From positions 2,575,501 through 2,639,500 of the forward strand of contig NZ_CP056783.1 in NCBI RefSeq assembly GCF_023278045.1: DNA of 64,000 bases. Reading direction: 5' to 3'. This document shows positions 26,763-35,260 of the stretch, piece after piece. Below the pieces are notes generated by a model. The model had not been told where the DNA came from and made no database searches. It saw only the letters and a list, made by a program, of their open reading frames with translations. The position numbers were made by a program, and so were the translations under genes. This DNA comes from Flavobacterium sp. K5-23 (GTDB taxonomy: Bacteria; Bacteroidota; Bacteroidia; Flavobacteriales; Flavobacteriaceae). The number at the start of each line of letters is the position of its first letter. Within the stretch, counting starts at the first letter, position 1.

Positions 26763-27950
26763 ATGAAACAAGCTTTAACCATTTTATTATTTATACTTTC
26801 AATTAGTATCGAGATGAATGCTCAAAAAAACAAAGAAATTTATAAATTTTCTGAGGATATAAACAATAAGATAGAAAAGGATACTGTTCCGTGGAGATAT
26901 CAAGTAGGAGCAACCGAATTTTCAATAAATGGAAATTATAAAAAAGCATTGCAAACGTGGGATAGGCAAGGAGCTAAAAAAAAATCGGTTTCTATAAAAG
27001 ACAGCTTGTATTTTAATGAATTCCAGCCAAAAGACGCAAAGGATTATATTATAAATCGTTCAAAAAAGGAAAGAGTAATAATAATCAATGAAGCCCATAA
27101 TAATTCTAGACATAGAGTTTTTACCACCTCTTTATTGAAAGGTCTTTATAAAAATGGGTGTCGCTATTTTGGGATTGAAGCATTATATGATTCATTGGTT
27201 AACACGCGTAAGTTTGCAACTCTAGAAAGTGGGAGTATGTATTTGCATGAATCACAATATTCTAATTTAATCAAAGAAGCTTTGGATATTGGTTTTGTTT
27301 TATTCGAATATGAGTATAAAGTAGGTAAAACTGGCAAAGAGAGAGAAATAGAACAAGCAGAAAATATTGCTAAAATGATGGCGAAACATCCTAATGATAA
27401 GTTTTTAATTCACTGTGGATATGATCATCTTAATGAAGGAATTCCAGGAATTAGCAGTTGGGAAAAAGCTATGGCAGCAAGGTTAAATGATATGACAGGA
27501 GTTAACCCTTTTACAATTGATCAGGTACCGAGTTCAGAGAGTGGCTCTCCAGAATTTAATAATCCGTACATAAGAATAGCAAATACAGTAAAACCAGTTA
27601 TTATGATTAATGGTAAAGGTGAAACATTTAACGGAAGTGTAAATTATGGAATTGCCGACTGTAGAATAATTCATCCTGTGACTATTTATAAAAACGGCAG
27701 ACCAGATTGGCTGACTTTAGACGGAAGAAGAAAAGCATATCGTATTGCAACAGATTCTATTTCAGAATTTCCCGTTTTGGCCTTGGCATATCGAATTAAT
27801 GAATTTGAAAAAGAAGGGGTTCCAGCAGATGTAATTGAAATAAATAACAAGGATCAAGAAGCTAATTTAATTTTGGATAATGGAATTTATCGAATAATAA
27901 TAAAAAACAGAGGTTATAAAACGATATTAGATTACCAAAAGAAAATTTAA
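26763..27950 (+). CDS. Secreted ChaN/erythromycin-esterase-like protein
   Basis: A 395-residue protein with a signal peptide (MKQALTILLFILSISIEMNAQ). Residues about 100-250 show the pattern of the EreA/ChaN fold: VIIINEAHNNSRHRVFTTSL (an Asn-Glu-x-His motif where family members have GE.H), CRYFGIEALYDS, and a later FLIHCGYDHL. The C-terminal 140 residues look like a beta-rich extension. The family includes esterases and haem-binding proteins, so the activity is open. Only motif-level similarity is seen; it may be better described as hypothetical. Confidence 0.65.
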   Translation: MKQALTILLFILSISIEMNAQKNKEIYKFSEDINNKIEKDTVPWRYQVGATEFSINGNYKKALQTWDRQGAKKKSVSIKDSLYFNEFQPKDAKDYIINRSKKERVIIINEAHNNSRHRVFTTSLLKGLYKNGCRYFGIEALYDSLVNTRKFATLESGSMYLHESQYSNLIKEALDIGFVLFEYEYKVGKTGKEREIEQAENIAKMMAKHPNDKFLIHCGYDHLNEGIPGISSWEKAMAARLNDMTGVNPFTIDQVPSSESGSPEFNNPYIRIANTVKPVIMINGKGETFNGSVNYGIADCRIIHPVTIYKNGRPDWLTLDGRRKAYRIATDSISEFPVLALAYRINEFEKEGVPADVIEINNKDQEANLILDNGIYRIIIKNRGYKTILDYQKKI

Positions 27951-28034
27951 TAATATATATTGGAACTGTTACTAACGGTGTGTTCTCGATAGCATTGTAA
28001 AAATCAAATAACATTCACAAATAAAACTCATAAA

Positions 28035-28529
28035 ATGAAAAACACACTATTCCTATTGACAAGTTTGTTTGTTTTAAACTCTTATTCGCAAGAAAAAAAG
28101 ATGTGGGCAAAATCAATTATTAATCAAAAAGCACCAGAATTAACAGTAGAGAAATGGCTTTCAGAAAAGCCTAACACAAAAGGTAAATTTGTGTTAATTG
28201 ATTTTTGGGCAACATGGTGTGGACCCTGTAAAAGAGCTATTCCTGATTTAAACAAGTTTAAAACGGAATTTGAAAACGATTTAATAGTAATAGGAATTAG
28301 CGATGAATCAAAAGACGAAATAAATAAACTTACGAGTCCTAAAATTGAATATTATAGTGCAATGGATACACAAAGAAAAATGTATAATTTGCTTGAAGTA
28401 AGAGGAATTCCACATTGTGTTTTGATTGACCCTAATGGAATTGTACGTTGGGAAGGCTATCCTATATTAACAGGTTTTGAGTTAACTTCAAAAGTCATTA
28501 AAGACATAATTGAAAAGTACAAACAATAA
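28035..28529 (+). CDS. TlpA-family thiol-disulphide oxidoreductase
   Basis: A 164-residue thioredoxin-fold protein with a Sec signal (MKNTLFLLTSLFVLNSYSQ). The redox motif WATWCGPCKRA lies at about residues 58-68 and the cis-Pro loop at GIPHCVLIDPNG. It probably reduces or isomerises disulphides in the periplasm. It sits 85 nt after the ChaN-like gene on the same strand. Confidence 0.9.
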   Translation: MKNTLFLLTSLFVLNSYSQEKKMWAKSIINQKAPELTVEKWLSEKPNTKGKFVLIDFWATWCGPCKRAIPDLNKFKTEFENDLIVIGISDESKDEINKLTSPKIEYYSAMDTQRKMYNLLEVRGIPHCVLIDPNGIVRWEGYPILTGFELTSKVIKDIIEKYKQ

Positions 28530-28618
28530 AATTTAAGTTATAAAGAAACCAGTTTTATTATGATATCGACTTAGGATATATTTATTAAACTCAAACAGAA
28601 TTTTCTAATTTAATAAAA

Positions 28619-28650
28619 TTGTGAATTCTACTTCAAACGCAATACCTTTG
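28619..28650 (+). promoter_or_regulatory. Candidate promoter of the DUF1697 gene
   Basis: TACCTTTG (28643-28650) is an exact TAnnTTTG box; a TTG at 28619-28621 lies 21 nt upstream. The box ends 21 nt before the ATG at 28672. Confidence 0.45.
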
Positions 28651-28671
28651 CGACAATAAAAAAGCTTAAAA

Positions 28672-29217
28672 ATGATAACTCATCTCGCATTACTTCGTGG
28701 TATCAATGTTTCTGGACACAGTATGATAAAAATGGATGCTCTTAAAAAGGCATTGGAAAACATTGGTTTTCAAAATGTTGAAACCTATATTCAATCTGGA
28801 AATGTTTTTGTAGATACTGAGGAGGAAAGCGCATCTAAAGTTGGATTCCAAATCAAACAGGAAATTTTCAAAGTATTTGGTCATGAAGTGCCTGTTGTTG
28901 TGGTTGATAAAAATGATTTACTCGCTTGTTTCAGCAATAATTCTTTTTTAAAGGAAAAAGAGGTAGATACTAAAAAGTTATACGTGGCTTTTATTTCTAC
29001 TGTATTGAGAAGTGACAGTATCAACGACTTAAAAATTAGTCAGTTTAAACCGGACGAGGCCAGCATTGATGGAAATAAAATTTTCATTAAATATGCTGTT
29101 GGAGCTGGAAAAACTAGGTTTGACCAAAAATATATCGAGAAGAAACTAAATGTTACGGCAACTGTAAGGAACTGGAATACGGTTACCCAATTGTTAAAAA
29201 TGTATGAAGAGCGTTAG
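28672..29217 (+). CDS. DUF1697 domain-containing protein
   Basis: A 181-residue cytosolic protein. The start ITHLALLRGINVSGHSMIKMDALKKALENIGF, the VETYIQSGNVFVDT segment and the late KFDQKYIEKKLNVTATVRNWNTV block match the DUF1697 family, which is widespread and uncharacterised. It has its own promoter-like box and no operon partner that explains its role. Confidence 0.9.
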   Translation: MITHLALLRGINVSGHSMIKMDALKKALENIGFQNVETYIQSGNVFVDTEEESASKVGFQIKQEIFKVFGHEVPVVVVDKNDLLACFSNNSFLKEKEVDTKKLYVAFISTVLRSDSINDLKISQFKPDEASIDGNKIFIKYAVGAGKTRFDQKYIEKKLNVTATVRNWNTVTQLLKMYEER

Positions 29218-29255
29218 TTTAATTTTCAAATAATTAAGTAAGTATATAATATAGT

Positions 29256-30035
29256 ATGATTTCGAATAGAAAAATTATTCAAAAATGGGCATTAGCTATA
29301 AAGGTGATGCCCATTGTGATTTTGGTTGCCACATTAAAATTTTTGGTACATAAGTTAGGTTTTGAGCTTATGGAATTAAATGCATTGTTCACTAGTTTAG
29401 TTGCGGGAACCATATTTCTAATTGGATTTTTAATTAGCGGAGTATTATCTGATTATAAAGAAAGTGAAAAACTTCCAAGTGAGTTATCCGCAGGAATGAG
29501 AACACTTTATGATGATGCTTATACTATTCATAAAGGAAAAAATAGTGAAGCAGCGTTACAATTTATAGAATTTCATAAGTCATTTATGAATTCATTGATT
29601 GATTGGTTTTATAAAAAAGAAAAGACACAATCAATTATTCATAAGATAAGTTTAATGAATGATTATTTTGTTGCTCTAGACAATGAAGGTATTCAAGTTG
29701 GATATATTGTTAAAATGAAAAATGAACAAAATAATATTAGAAAAATGGTTTTGAGAATTGATACCATAAGAGATACTGATTTTATTAGTTCGGCTTATGC
29801 AATTCTGGAAGCTATGGGGTTCTTGATCGCATTCGGACTTATCATTATTAAAATAGAACCTTTTTACGCCTCTTTGTTTTTTACCGTATTGGTTATTTTT
29901 ATGATTTCGTATATGTTCTTTTTAATAAAAGATCTTGATAATCCGTTTGATTATTCTGCTAATGGAGAATCTGGAACAGAAATTTCTTTAAAACCTTTTC
30001 GAGATTTTTTAGAAGAAATAAATAATTGTAAATAA
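29256..30035 (+). CDS. Bestrophin-like membrane protein
   Basis: A 259-residue protein with two hydrophobic pairs: residues about 15-35 and 45-65 (LVAGTIFLIGFLISGVLSDYKESEKLP), then 190-235. The SDYKESEKLPSEL stretch after the second helix resembles the bestrophin-like/DUF4239 families, where a cytoplasmic helical domain lies between the membrane pairs. It is unrelated in detail to the bestrophin at 11682-12545. Function unknown. Confidence 0.65.
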   Translation: MISNRKIIQKWALAIKVMPIVILVATLKFLVHKLGFELMELNALFTSLVAGTIFLIGFLISGVLSDYKESEKLPSELSAGMRTLYDDAYTIHKGKNSEAALQFIEFHKSFMNSLIDWFYKKEKTQSIIHKISLMNDYFVALDNEGIQVGYIVKMKNEQNNIRKMVLRIDTIRDTDFISSAYAILEAMGFLIAFGLIIIKIEPFYASLFFTVLVIFMISYMFFLIKDLDNPFDYSANGESGTEISLKPFRDFLEEINNCK

Positions 30036-30084
30036 AATTAAACTGATTTAATAAATTTTCCTTGGCTCTAACTACGGAAAATTT

Positions 30085-30822
30085 TTATTTTTCAACCAAA
30101 TCACAATACCAAAACCCGAAATCATAAGCATCTGTTGCACTTGTGTCGCAAGCGGTATTGGAAGAATCTACTTCTTTTGGTTTTTCATATTTTCGATATA
30201 CGATTTCGCCAATTTCAAAATCAATGGGTTTTGAGAAAATAGGCCCATCGAAAGTGAAGGTGTGGAATTCACCGTTTTCCCCGCAAACATCCACATTGTC
30301 AGGTAAATCATTGATAAAATCCTGATCTATCACACGACCAACGAAGCTTTTGTCAAGATAGCGTTCGTTCACGCAAACCACAATGGTTTTAAATCCTAGA
30401 TCAATGAATTCTTTAATCAAATCAATTGTTGGCTCTTTCCAAAGCGGAAAAACACCTTCAAATCCTATTGTAGCTATTTTATCCTCTCTGTATTTTCGCA
30501 AATCTTCCAGAAAAATATCTCCAAAAACGGAATGGGTATTTCCTTCTGATTTTAGTCTTTCCAATGTTTCCTGCATCACTGATTCATAAACTTCCATCGT
30601 AGGCATTTCTGGGATTTGCATAATTTCGAGAGGTAGACTAATGCTATTAGCTTGCTGGTGTAACAATTCAACCCGAACCCCATGCATCGAAATGCGCTGA
30701 AACTGTTGGTTAACACTCGTTAGTAAACAGCTGATTTCAAACTCAGGATCTTGTAAGATTTTGTATAAGGCTAAAGCCGAATCTTTTCCGCTGCTCCAGT
30801 TAAATATAGCTTTCTTTTTCAA
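30085..30822 (-). CDS. Dph6-related ATP pyrophosphatase (adenine nucleotide alpha-hydrolase family)
   Basis: From a TTG at 30822 the protein begins LKKKAIFNWSSGKDSALALY, placing the PP-loop SGKDS where the family has it. An ATG at 30906 would add 28 residues and overlap the divergent promoter box at 30891-30898, so the TTG is preferred, not certain. The later GDIFLEDLRKYRE, LWKEPTIDLIKEF and CGENGEFHTF motifs match MJ0570/Dph6-like amidoligases, which adenylate a substrate for amidation. Bacteria lack diphthamide, so the true substrate is unknown. Confidence 0.8.
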   Translation of the reverse strand: MKKKAIFNWSSGKDSALALYKILQDPEFEISCLLTSVNQQFQRISMHGVRVELLHQQANSISLPLEIMQIPEMPTMEVYESVMQETLERLKSEGNTHSVFGDIFLEDLRKYREDKIATIGFEGVFPLWKEPTIDLIKEFIDLGFKTIVVCVNERYLDKSFVGRVIDQDFINDLPDNVDVCGENGEFHTFTFDGPIFSKPIDFEIGEIVYRKYEKPKEVDSSNTACDTSATDAYDFGFWYCDLVEK

Positions 30823-30890
30823 AGTGTTTTTCTTGTAAATTTCCGTTGGTAAACTTACAAAATTACTTCTATATGTTAGGGAAACCTTTG

Positions 30891-30898
30891 TAACTTTG
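30891..30898 (+). promoter_or_regulatory. Candidate -7 box for the RAYT/M1 peptidase pair
   Basis: TAACTTTG is an exact TAnnTTTG box 21 nt before the preferred RAYT ATG. No TTG with good spacing is seen upstream. Confidence 0.3.
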
Positions 30899-30919
30899 GG
30901 ACTCAAATCAAACCTTTTA

Positions 30920-31579
30920 ATGCCATTATTTAAAAATAAATTTAAAACCGAATCGAATAGATTGAAAAACTGGGATTATTCTAGTGAAGCAATTTATTTT
31001 ATTACTTTGGTTACACAAAACAGGGAATGTATATTTGGAAATATTGATGATGATAAAATGGTATTAAATAATAACGGGAATATTATTGAAACGGAATTGT
31101 TGAAATCAATTTCAATTAGAGAACGGTGGTTTTTTCACAATTGGATTATAATGCCTAATCATATTCATTTGTTAGTTGAAATTTTAGAGACGCACGACGT
31201 AGAGACGCACGACGTAGAGACGCACGACGTAGAGACGCACTGCAGTGCATCTCTACAACAATCGAAATTTTCGAAATTATCACGTAAACCCAATTCCATT
31301 TCGTCCTTTGTTGCAATTTTAAAATCGGTTACAACCAAACAAATTAATTCACAGCACAAAGACGCATCACGTAGAGACGCATCACGTAGAGACGCATCAC
31401 GTAGAGACACATCACGAAGAGACGCACTGCAGTGCGTCTCTACAGAACCCCAAAATAAAATCTGGCAATCCAATTACCATGATCACATTGTACGGGATTA
31501 CGCTTCATTTGAGAAAATTTATTATTACATAAAAAACAACCCTAAGAATTGGAATCAAGATTCCATAAATCCCCATTAG
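30920..31579 (+). CDS. rayT: REP-associated tyrosine transposase (RAYT, Y1/IS200-like) with in-frame REP arrays
   Basis: From ATG 30920 the protein has 219 residues; a TTG frame at 30896 is also open. The HUH motif lies in MPNHIHLLVEIL and the C-terminal part (YHDHIVRDYASFEKIYYYIKNNPKNW) is typical of RAYTs. Between them two low-complexity blocks (ETHDV repeated; RRDAS repeated) are encoded by REP-like DNA arrays at 31187-31256 and 31359-31441. Their 15-bp units keep the frame. RAYTs nick and move REP hairpins. It ends 1 nt before the M1 peptidase ATG, so they may be cotranscribed. Confidence 0.85.
   Translation: MPLFKNKFKTESNRLKNWDYSSEAIYFITLVTQNRECIFGNIDDDKMVLNNNGNIIETELLKSISIRERWFFHNWIIMPNHIHLLVEILETHDVETHDVETHDVETHCSASLQQSKFSKLSRKPNSISSFVAILKSVTTKQINSQHKDASRRDASRRDASRRDTSRRDALQCVSTEPQNKIWQSNYHDHIVRDYASFEKIYYYIKNNPKNWNQDSINPH
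31187..31256. repeat. REP-like array 1 inside the RAYT gene
   Basis: Three 15-bp units GAGACGCACGACGTA (31187-31231) lead into an imperfect palindrome, TAGAGACGCAC-TGCA-GTGCATCTCTA, ending near 31256. Each unit encodes ETHDV. Confidence 0.92.
31359..31441. repeat. REP-like array 2 inside the RAYT gene
   Basis: About four 15-bp units of the GAGACGCATCACGTA type, the last with two changes, lead into the perfect palindrome AGAGACGCACTG-CAGTGCGTCTCT (31418-31441). The frame is kept and encodes RRDAS-like repeats. Confidence 0.92.
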
Positions 31580-31580
31580 A

Positions 31581-33626
31581 ATGAAATACCTATTTCTTTT
31601 CCTTTCTACAATAACATTTGCGCAACAAACCCAATACGTCGATTTCAAATCGGTTTTAGGGAAAATTGCGATAAATCCTAAAGAGAAATCAATTTCCGGA
31701 GATGTCGATTATCAATTTGAGGTGTTACAATCTGTTGACACCATTAAAATCGATGCTCAAAATATGGTTATTTCGAATTTAAAACTAAACGGAAGTGAAT
31801 TTCAATTTGTAAATACTGGTAAGCAATTACAGCTGATTTATCCATTTACAAAAGGAAAAAACCAACTGACTTTTCATTATTCGGCTATACCTAAGCAGAC
31901 TTTGTATTTCGTGGATGACCAAATATGGACTCAAGGGCAAGGGAAATATACAAGTCATTGGTTTCCTAGTTTCGATGATGTAAATGAGAAATTGGTTTTT
32001 AATATGAATGTAGTTTTTAATGAAAACTATCAAGTGATTTCAAACGGAGTTTTGCAGTCTAAATCGGGAATTGATGGGATGTCGATTTGGAATTATGCTA
32101 TGCAAAAATCTATGAGTTCCTATTTATTGATGCTTGCCATAGGGAAATTTGATAAGCACCTTCAAAAATCAAAATGTGGCATTCCTTTAGAATTATATAT
32201 CGAGAATAAAGATTCGGCAAAATTCGAACCCAGTTATCGCTATTCCCAACGAATGTTTGATTTCTTGGAAAAGAAAATAGGAGTGAAGTATCCCTGGGAA
32301 ATATACAAACAAATTCCCGTTAGAGATTTCCTTTATGCTGGGATGGAAAACACATCGGCCACACTTTTTTCAACCCGATATATTGTGGATACCATAGGTT
32401 TTGAAGATCGAAATTATATTAATGTAAATGCACATGAATTAGCGCATCAATGGTTTGGGAATTTAATTACTGCCCAAAGCGGGAAGCATCATTGGTTACA
32501 AGAAGGTTTTGCAACTTATTACGCTTTATTGGCAGAACGCGATATTTTTGGAGATGATTATTTCTATTCTAAATTATACGAATCAGCACAGAATATAAAA
32601 TATGCTTCAAGAACGGACACCATTCCGGTTTTGAATGCCAAAGCAAGTTCGCTGAGTTTTTATCAAAAAGGAGCTTGGTCTTTGTTTGTGTTGCATAACG
32701 CAATCGGGGACAAGGCATTTAATAAAGCGGTTCGAAATTATTTAAAAAAACACTCTTTTCAAACAGTGATTACCCAAGATTTCTTTGATGAAATTAAAAA
32801 AGTATCCGATTATGATTTGGATTCCTATAGTAAAGAATGGCTTGAATCAACGGTATTTAACAATCAGTTAGCTAATGAGTTATTAAGTAAAAATAAAACG
32901 ACAAAACTGTTGTTAGATGTCGAAAGTATGAAAAGAAAACCACTTTCGGAAAAAGAAGATTTTTTTGTGGAAATTCTAAATTCAGACGTCTATGGTACAG
33001 TTAAAGAAGCAGTTATTAATCAGTTAAAAAATGAAAATTTCTTTGCCAAAAGGAATTTGTTGAAACTTGCTTTGGATACTCAAAATATCCAAGTTAGACA
33101 AGCGGTTGCAAGTTCTTTAACTAAAATACCAGAAGATTTTAGAACGCTATATGAGACGTTATTAGAAGACAAATCCTATCAGACACAGGAATTTGCATTG
33201 TATCAATTATGGAATAATTTTCCCGAACATCGTGCTTCCTATTTGGATAAAACTAAAGATTGGATAGGTTTTAACGATTATAATTTAAAGACACTTTGGC
33301 TTTCACTGGCTATTTCTACTCCAAATTACTCGACAAATAGAGAAGAATTAATTAACGAACTTGTTTCATATTCCTCTACTAAATATGAAGCTACAACCCG
33401 ACAAAAAGCCTTAGAAAAATTGATTGCTTTTCGTGTTTTTAATGATGTTGTTTTAAAAAATCTAGTGAACTCTACTACTCATCATACGTGGCAGTTTACT
33501 AAATTTGGAAGAGATAATCTTAGGGCTTTAATTAAGAAAGAAGAAATGAAAGCTTCGTTAACTCGTATTCTACCGGAATTGAATGAGACAGAACAGTTTC
33601 AATTGAATAGATTGTTGATCGAATAA
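31581..33626 (+). CDS. M1 family zinc metallopeptidase (aminopeptidase N-like)
   Basis: A 681-residue protein with a short signal (MKYLFLFLSTITFAQ). The zinc site is HELAHQWFGN (His285, Glu286, His289) with the third ligand Glu in WLQEGFATYY; the exopeptidase motif appears as GMENTSA. The C-terminal third is helical and HEAT-like. It removes N-terminal residues from peptides, probably in the periplasm. It follows the RAYT by 1 nt. Confidence 0.93.
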   Translation: MKYLFLFLSTITFAQQTQYVDFKSVLGKIAINPKEKSISGDVDYQFEVLQSVDTIKIDAQNMVISNLKLNGSEFQFVNTGKQLQLIYPFTKGKNQLTFHYSAIPKQTLYFVDDQIWTQGQGKYTSHWFPSFDDVNEKLVFNMNVVFNENYQVISNGVLQSKSGIDGMSIWNYAMQKSMSSYLLMLAIGKFDKHLQKSKCGIPLELYIENKDSAKFEPSYRYSQRMFDFLEKKIGVKYPWEIYKQIPVRDFLYAGMENTSATLFSTRYIVDTIGFEDRNYINVNAHELAHQWFGNLITAQSGKHHWLQEGFATYYALLAERDIFGDDYFYSKLYESAQNIKYASRTDTIPVLNAKASSLSFYQKGAWSLFVLHNAIGDKAFNKAVRNYLKKHSFQTVITQDFFDEIKKVSDYDLDSYSKEWLESTVFNNQLANELLSKNKTTKLLLDVESMKRKPLSEKEDFFVEILNSDVYGTVKEAVINQLKNENFFAKRNLLKLALDTQNIQVRQAVASSLTKIPEDFRTLYETLLEDKSYQTQEFALYQLWNNFPEHRASYLDKTKDWIGFNDYNLKTLWLSLAISTPNYSTNREELINELVSYSSTKYEATTRQKALEKLIAFRVFNDVVLKNLVNSTTHHTWQFTKFGRDNLRALIKKEEMKASLTRILPELNETEQFQLNRLLIE

Positions 33627-33633
33627 AAAAAAT

Positions 33634-33669
33634 CTCATCTAATTGACTGAAAGAAAGCAATTGGATGAG
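33634..33669 (-). terminator. Intrinsic terminator of the 33697-34218 gene
   Basis: CTCATCTAATTG pairs with CAATTGGATGAG; on the minus strand the stem is followed by eight T residues. It lies between convergent genes and may also help end the M1 peptidase transcript. Confidence 0.85.
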
Positions 33670-33696
33670 AATAGTATTAAAATCAGGCGTTTTGTA

Positions 33697-34218
33697 TTAA
33701 AACAATTGGCCTACTTCATTTTTTATGTAAGCTAGAGCAGCATAACTTGGAGATTGCTTTTCTATTAAATCACTAATTACCACTTCGCGTAAACTATCGG
33801 CATTAGATACTTTTTCGTTTTTTGCTGCCAAACGTATCATTTGAATAGTAGCGTTTTTAGCGGTTACTATAATAGACCAGCACTCTTCAGATATATAAAT
33901 TTGTTGAGCTAAATTATGTTCGAATTCTTGTTCGATTTGAGCGATAACAAGATTTTGATAATCGTTTTTATCTTCAGAAAGGGGATTGATGCGTATCATC
34001 AATTGTGATGGATTGATGCGTTCCATAAACAAAGTTACTCTCTCGTACGCTTGCAGTCTAAGAGGTAATGTCCCTGATTGATTGTCTTTTTGTAACAACC
34101 AACGTCTAGTGTTTTGCTGGTCTTTAAAATGCGAATCGAATAAAAAGTAAGCAACTCCACCTGTAATTAATGATGGAAGAGTGTAGGCAATTATTTCAAT
34201 TATAGTAGTAGATTCCAT
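33697..34218 (-). CDS. Membrane-anchored protein of unknown function, conserved type
   Basis: A 173-residue protein with one N-terminal membrane helix (IIEIIAYTLPSLITGGVAYFLFDSHF), then a soluble helical domain (LPLRLQAYERVTLFMERINPSQLMIRI onwards). It resembles a conserved Bacteroidota hypothetical family (DUF7935-like), recalled with moderate certainty. It is a single gene with its own terminator. Confidence 0.75.
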   Translation of the reverse strand: MESTTIIEIIAYTLPSLITGGVAYFLFDSHFKDQQNTRRWLLQKDNQSGTLPLRLQAYERVTLFMERINPSQLMIRINPLSEDKNDYQNLVIAQIEQEFEHNLAQQIYISEECWSIIVTAKNATIQMIRLAAKNEKVSNADSLREVVISDLIEKQSPSYAALAYIKNEVGQLF

Positions 34219-34369
34219 TTGGTTTTAAATTTAGATAAACAAAAATATACTTTTTGATGCTATTTCTTCTTCAATTGTAGGTTAATAAATAAACGGAATA
34301 GTATTTTTACCAAAAATTATCAAAGTTTTATTCTAAAAAGGAATTGCTGTATTTTAATACTATTTATAA

Positions 34370-35140
34370 ATGGAGTCATATATCATTATTTTGCTTTGTA
34401 TTGCAGCATTCGCTGCTGGTTTCATTGATGCAATTGTAGGTGGTGGAGGATTAATTCAAACACCCGCTGGATTAATTCTATTGCCAAATTTACCTGTGTC
34501 TACAGTAATAGGAACGCTGAAGATACCTGCATTTAGTGGGACTTCTTTTGCTGCATATCAATATTTGAAAAAGGTAAAAATGAACTGGAAGTTATTGCTG
34601 ATAATGATGGGAGTATCATTGCCTTCTGCTTTTTTAGGTTCGACACTGCTGACTTATATGAGTAATGATTTTATGAAGCCTTTACTGTTATTTATACTTT
34701 CATTACTAGCGATTTATACCTATGCCAAGAAAAATTTTGGTCAACATATTGAGAAAAACTTATCTGAAAAGACGCAAATTATTAATGCCGTTATGATAAG
34801 TGTAATTGTTGGTTTCTATGATGGCTTTATCGGTCCTGGAACCGGTAGTTTCTTTGTAGTTGCGTTCATAGCTTTAATGGGTTTTGATTTTCTTCACGCT
34901 TCTGCCAATGCTAAAATGGTTAATCTATCGACTAATTTTGGTTCGATTTGCTTATTTATCATTAAAGGAAAAATCATTTGGGCAATAGCTTTACCTATGG
35001 CAGCAAGCAATGCGCTTGGCGGGTGGATAGGAGCTAAACTAGCCATAAATAAAGGGAATGGATTTATCAGGATTTTCTTTTTAGTGGTAGTTGTAGGGAC
35101 ATTGATTCGCTTTGCTTATGATGTTTTTTGGAATAAATAA
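34370..35140 (+). CDS. TSUP family transporter (sulfite exporter TauE/SafE-like)
   Basis: A 256-residue protein with about eight hydrophobic segments and the two family repeats. The first is GFIDAIVGGGGLIQTPAGLILLP (about residues 17-40) and the second GFYDGFIGPGTGSFFVVAFI (about 150-170). TSUP members export or import sulphur-containing anions; the substrate here is not known. Inner-membrane location. Confidence 0.92.
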   Translation: MESYIIILLCIAAFAAGFIDAIVGGGGLIQTPAGLILLPNLPVSTVIGTLKIPAFSGTSFAAYQYLKKVKMNWKLLLIMMGVSLPSAFLGSTLLTYMSNDFMKPLLLFILSLLAIYTYAKKNFGQHIEKNLSEKTQIINAVMISVIVGFYDGFIGPGTGSFFVVAFIALMGFDFLHASANAKMVNLSTNFGSICLFIIKGKIIWAIALPMAASNALGGWIGAKLAINKGNGFIRIFFLVVVVGTLIRFAYDVFWNK

Positions 35141-35260
35141 TACGTTATTACCTTGAGTTTTTGTTCCTAATTATCTTTTTCTTTGTATACAAATATGGAT
35201 GCGATATATACTCTTTTATTAATTCTTAAATTCTTATTTTTGCATAAATAGAAAATCTAC

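Noticed and set aside
31165..31473. Minus-strand open frame opposite the RAYT gene (repeated RDASL)
   Set aside because: It exists only because the REP-like arrays are open in both directions; the plus frame has the HUH motif.
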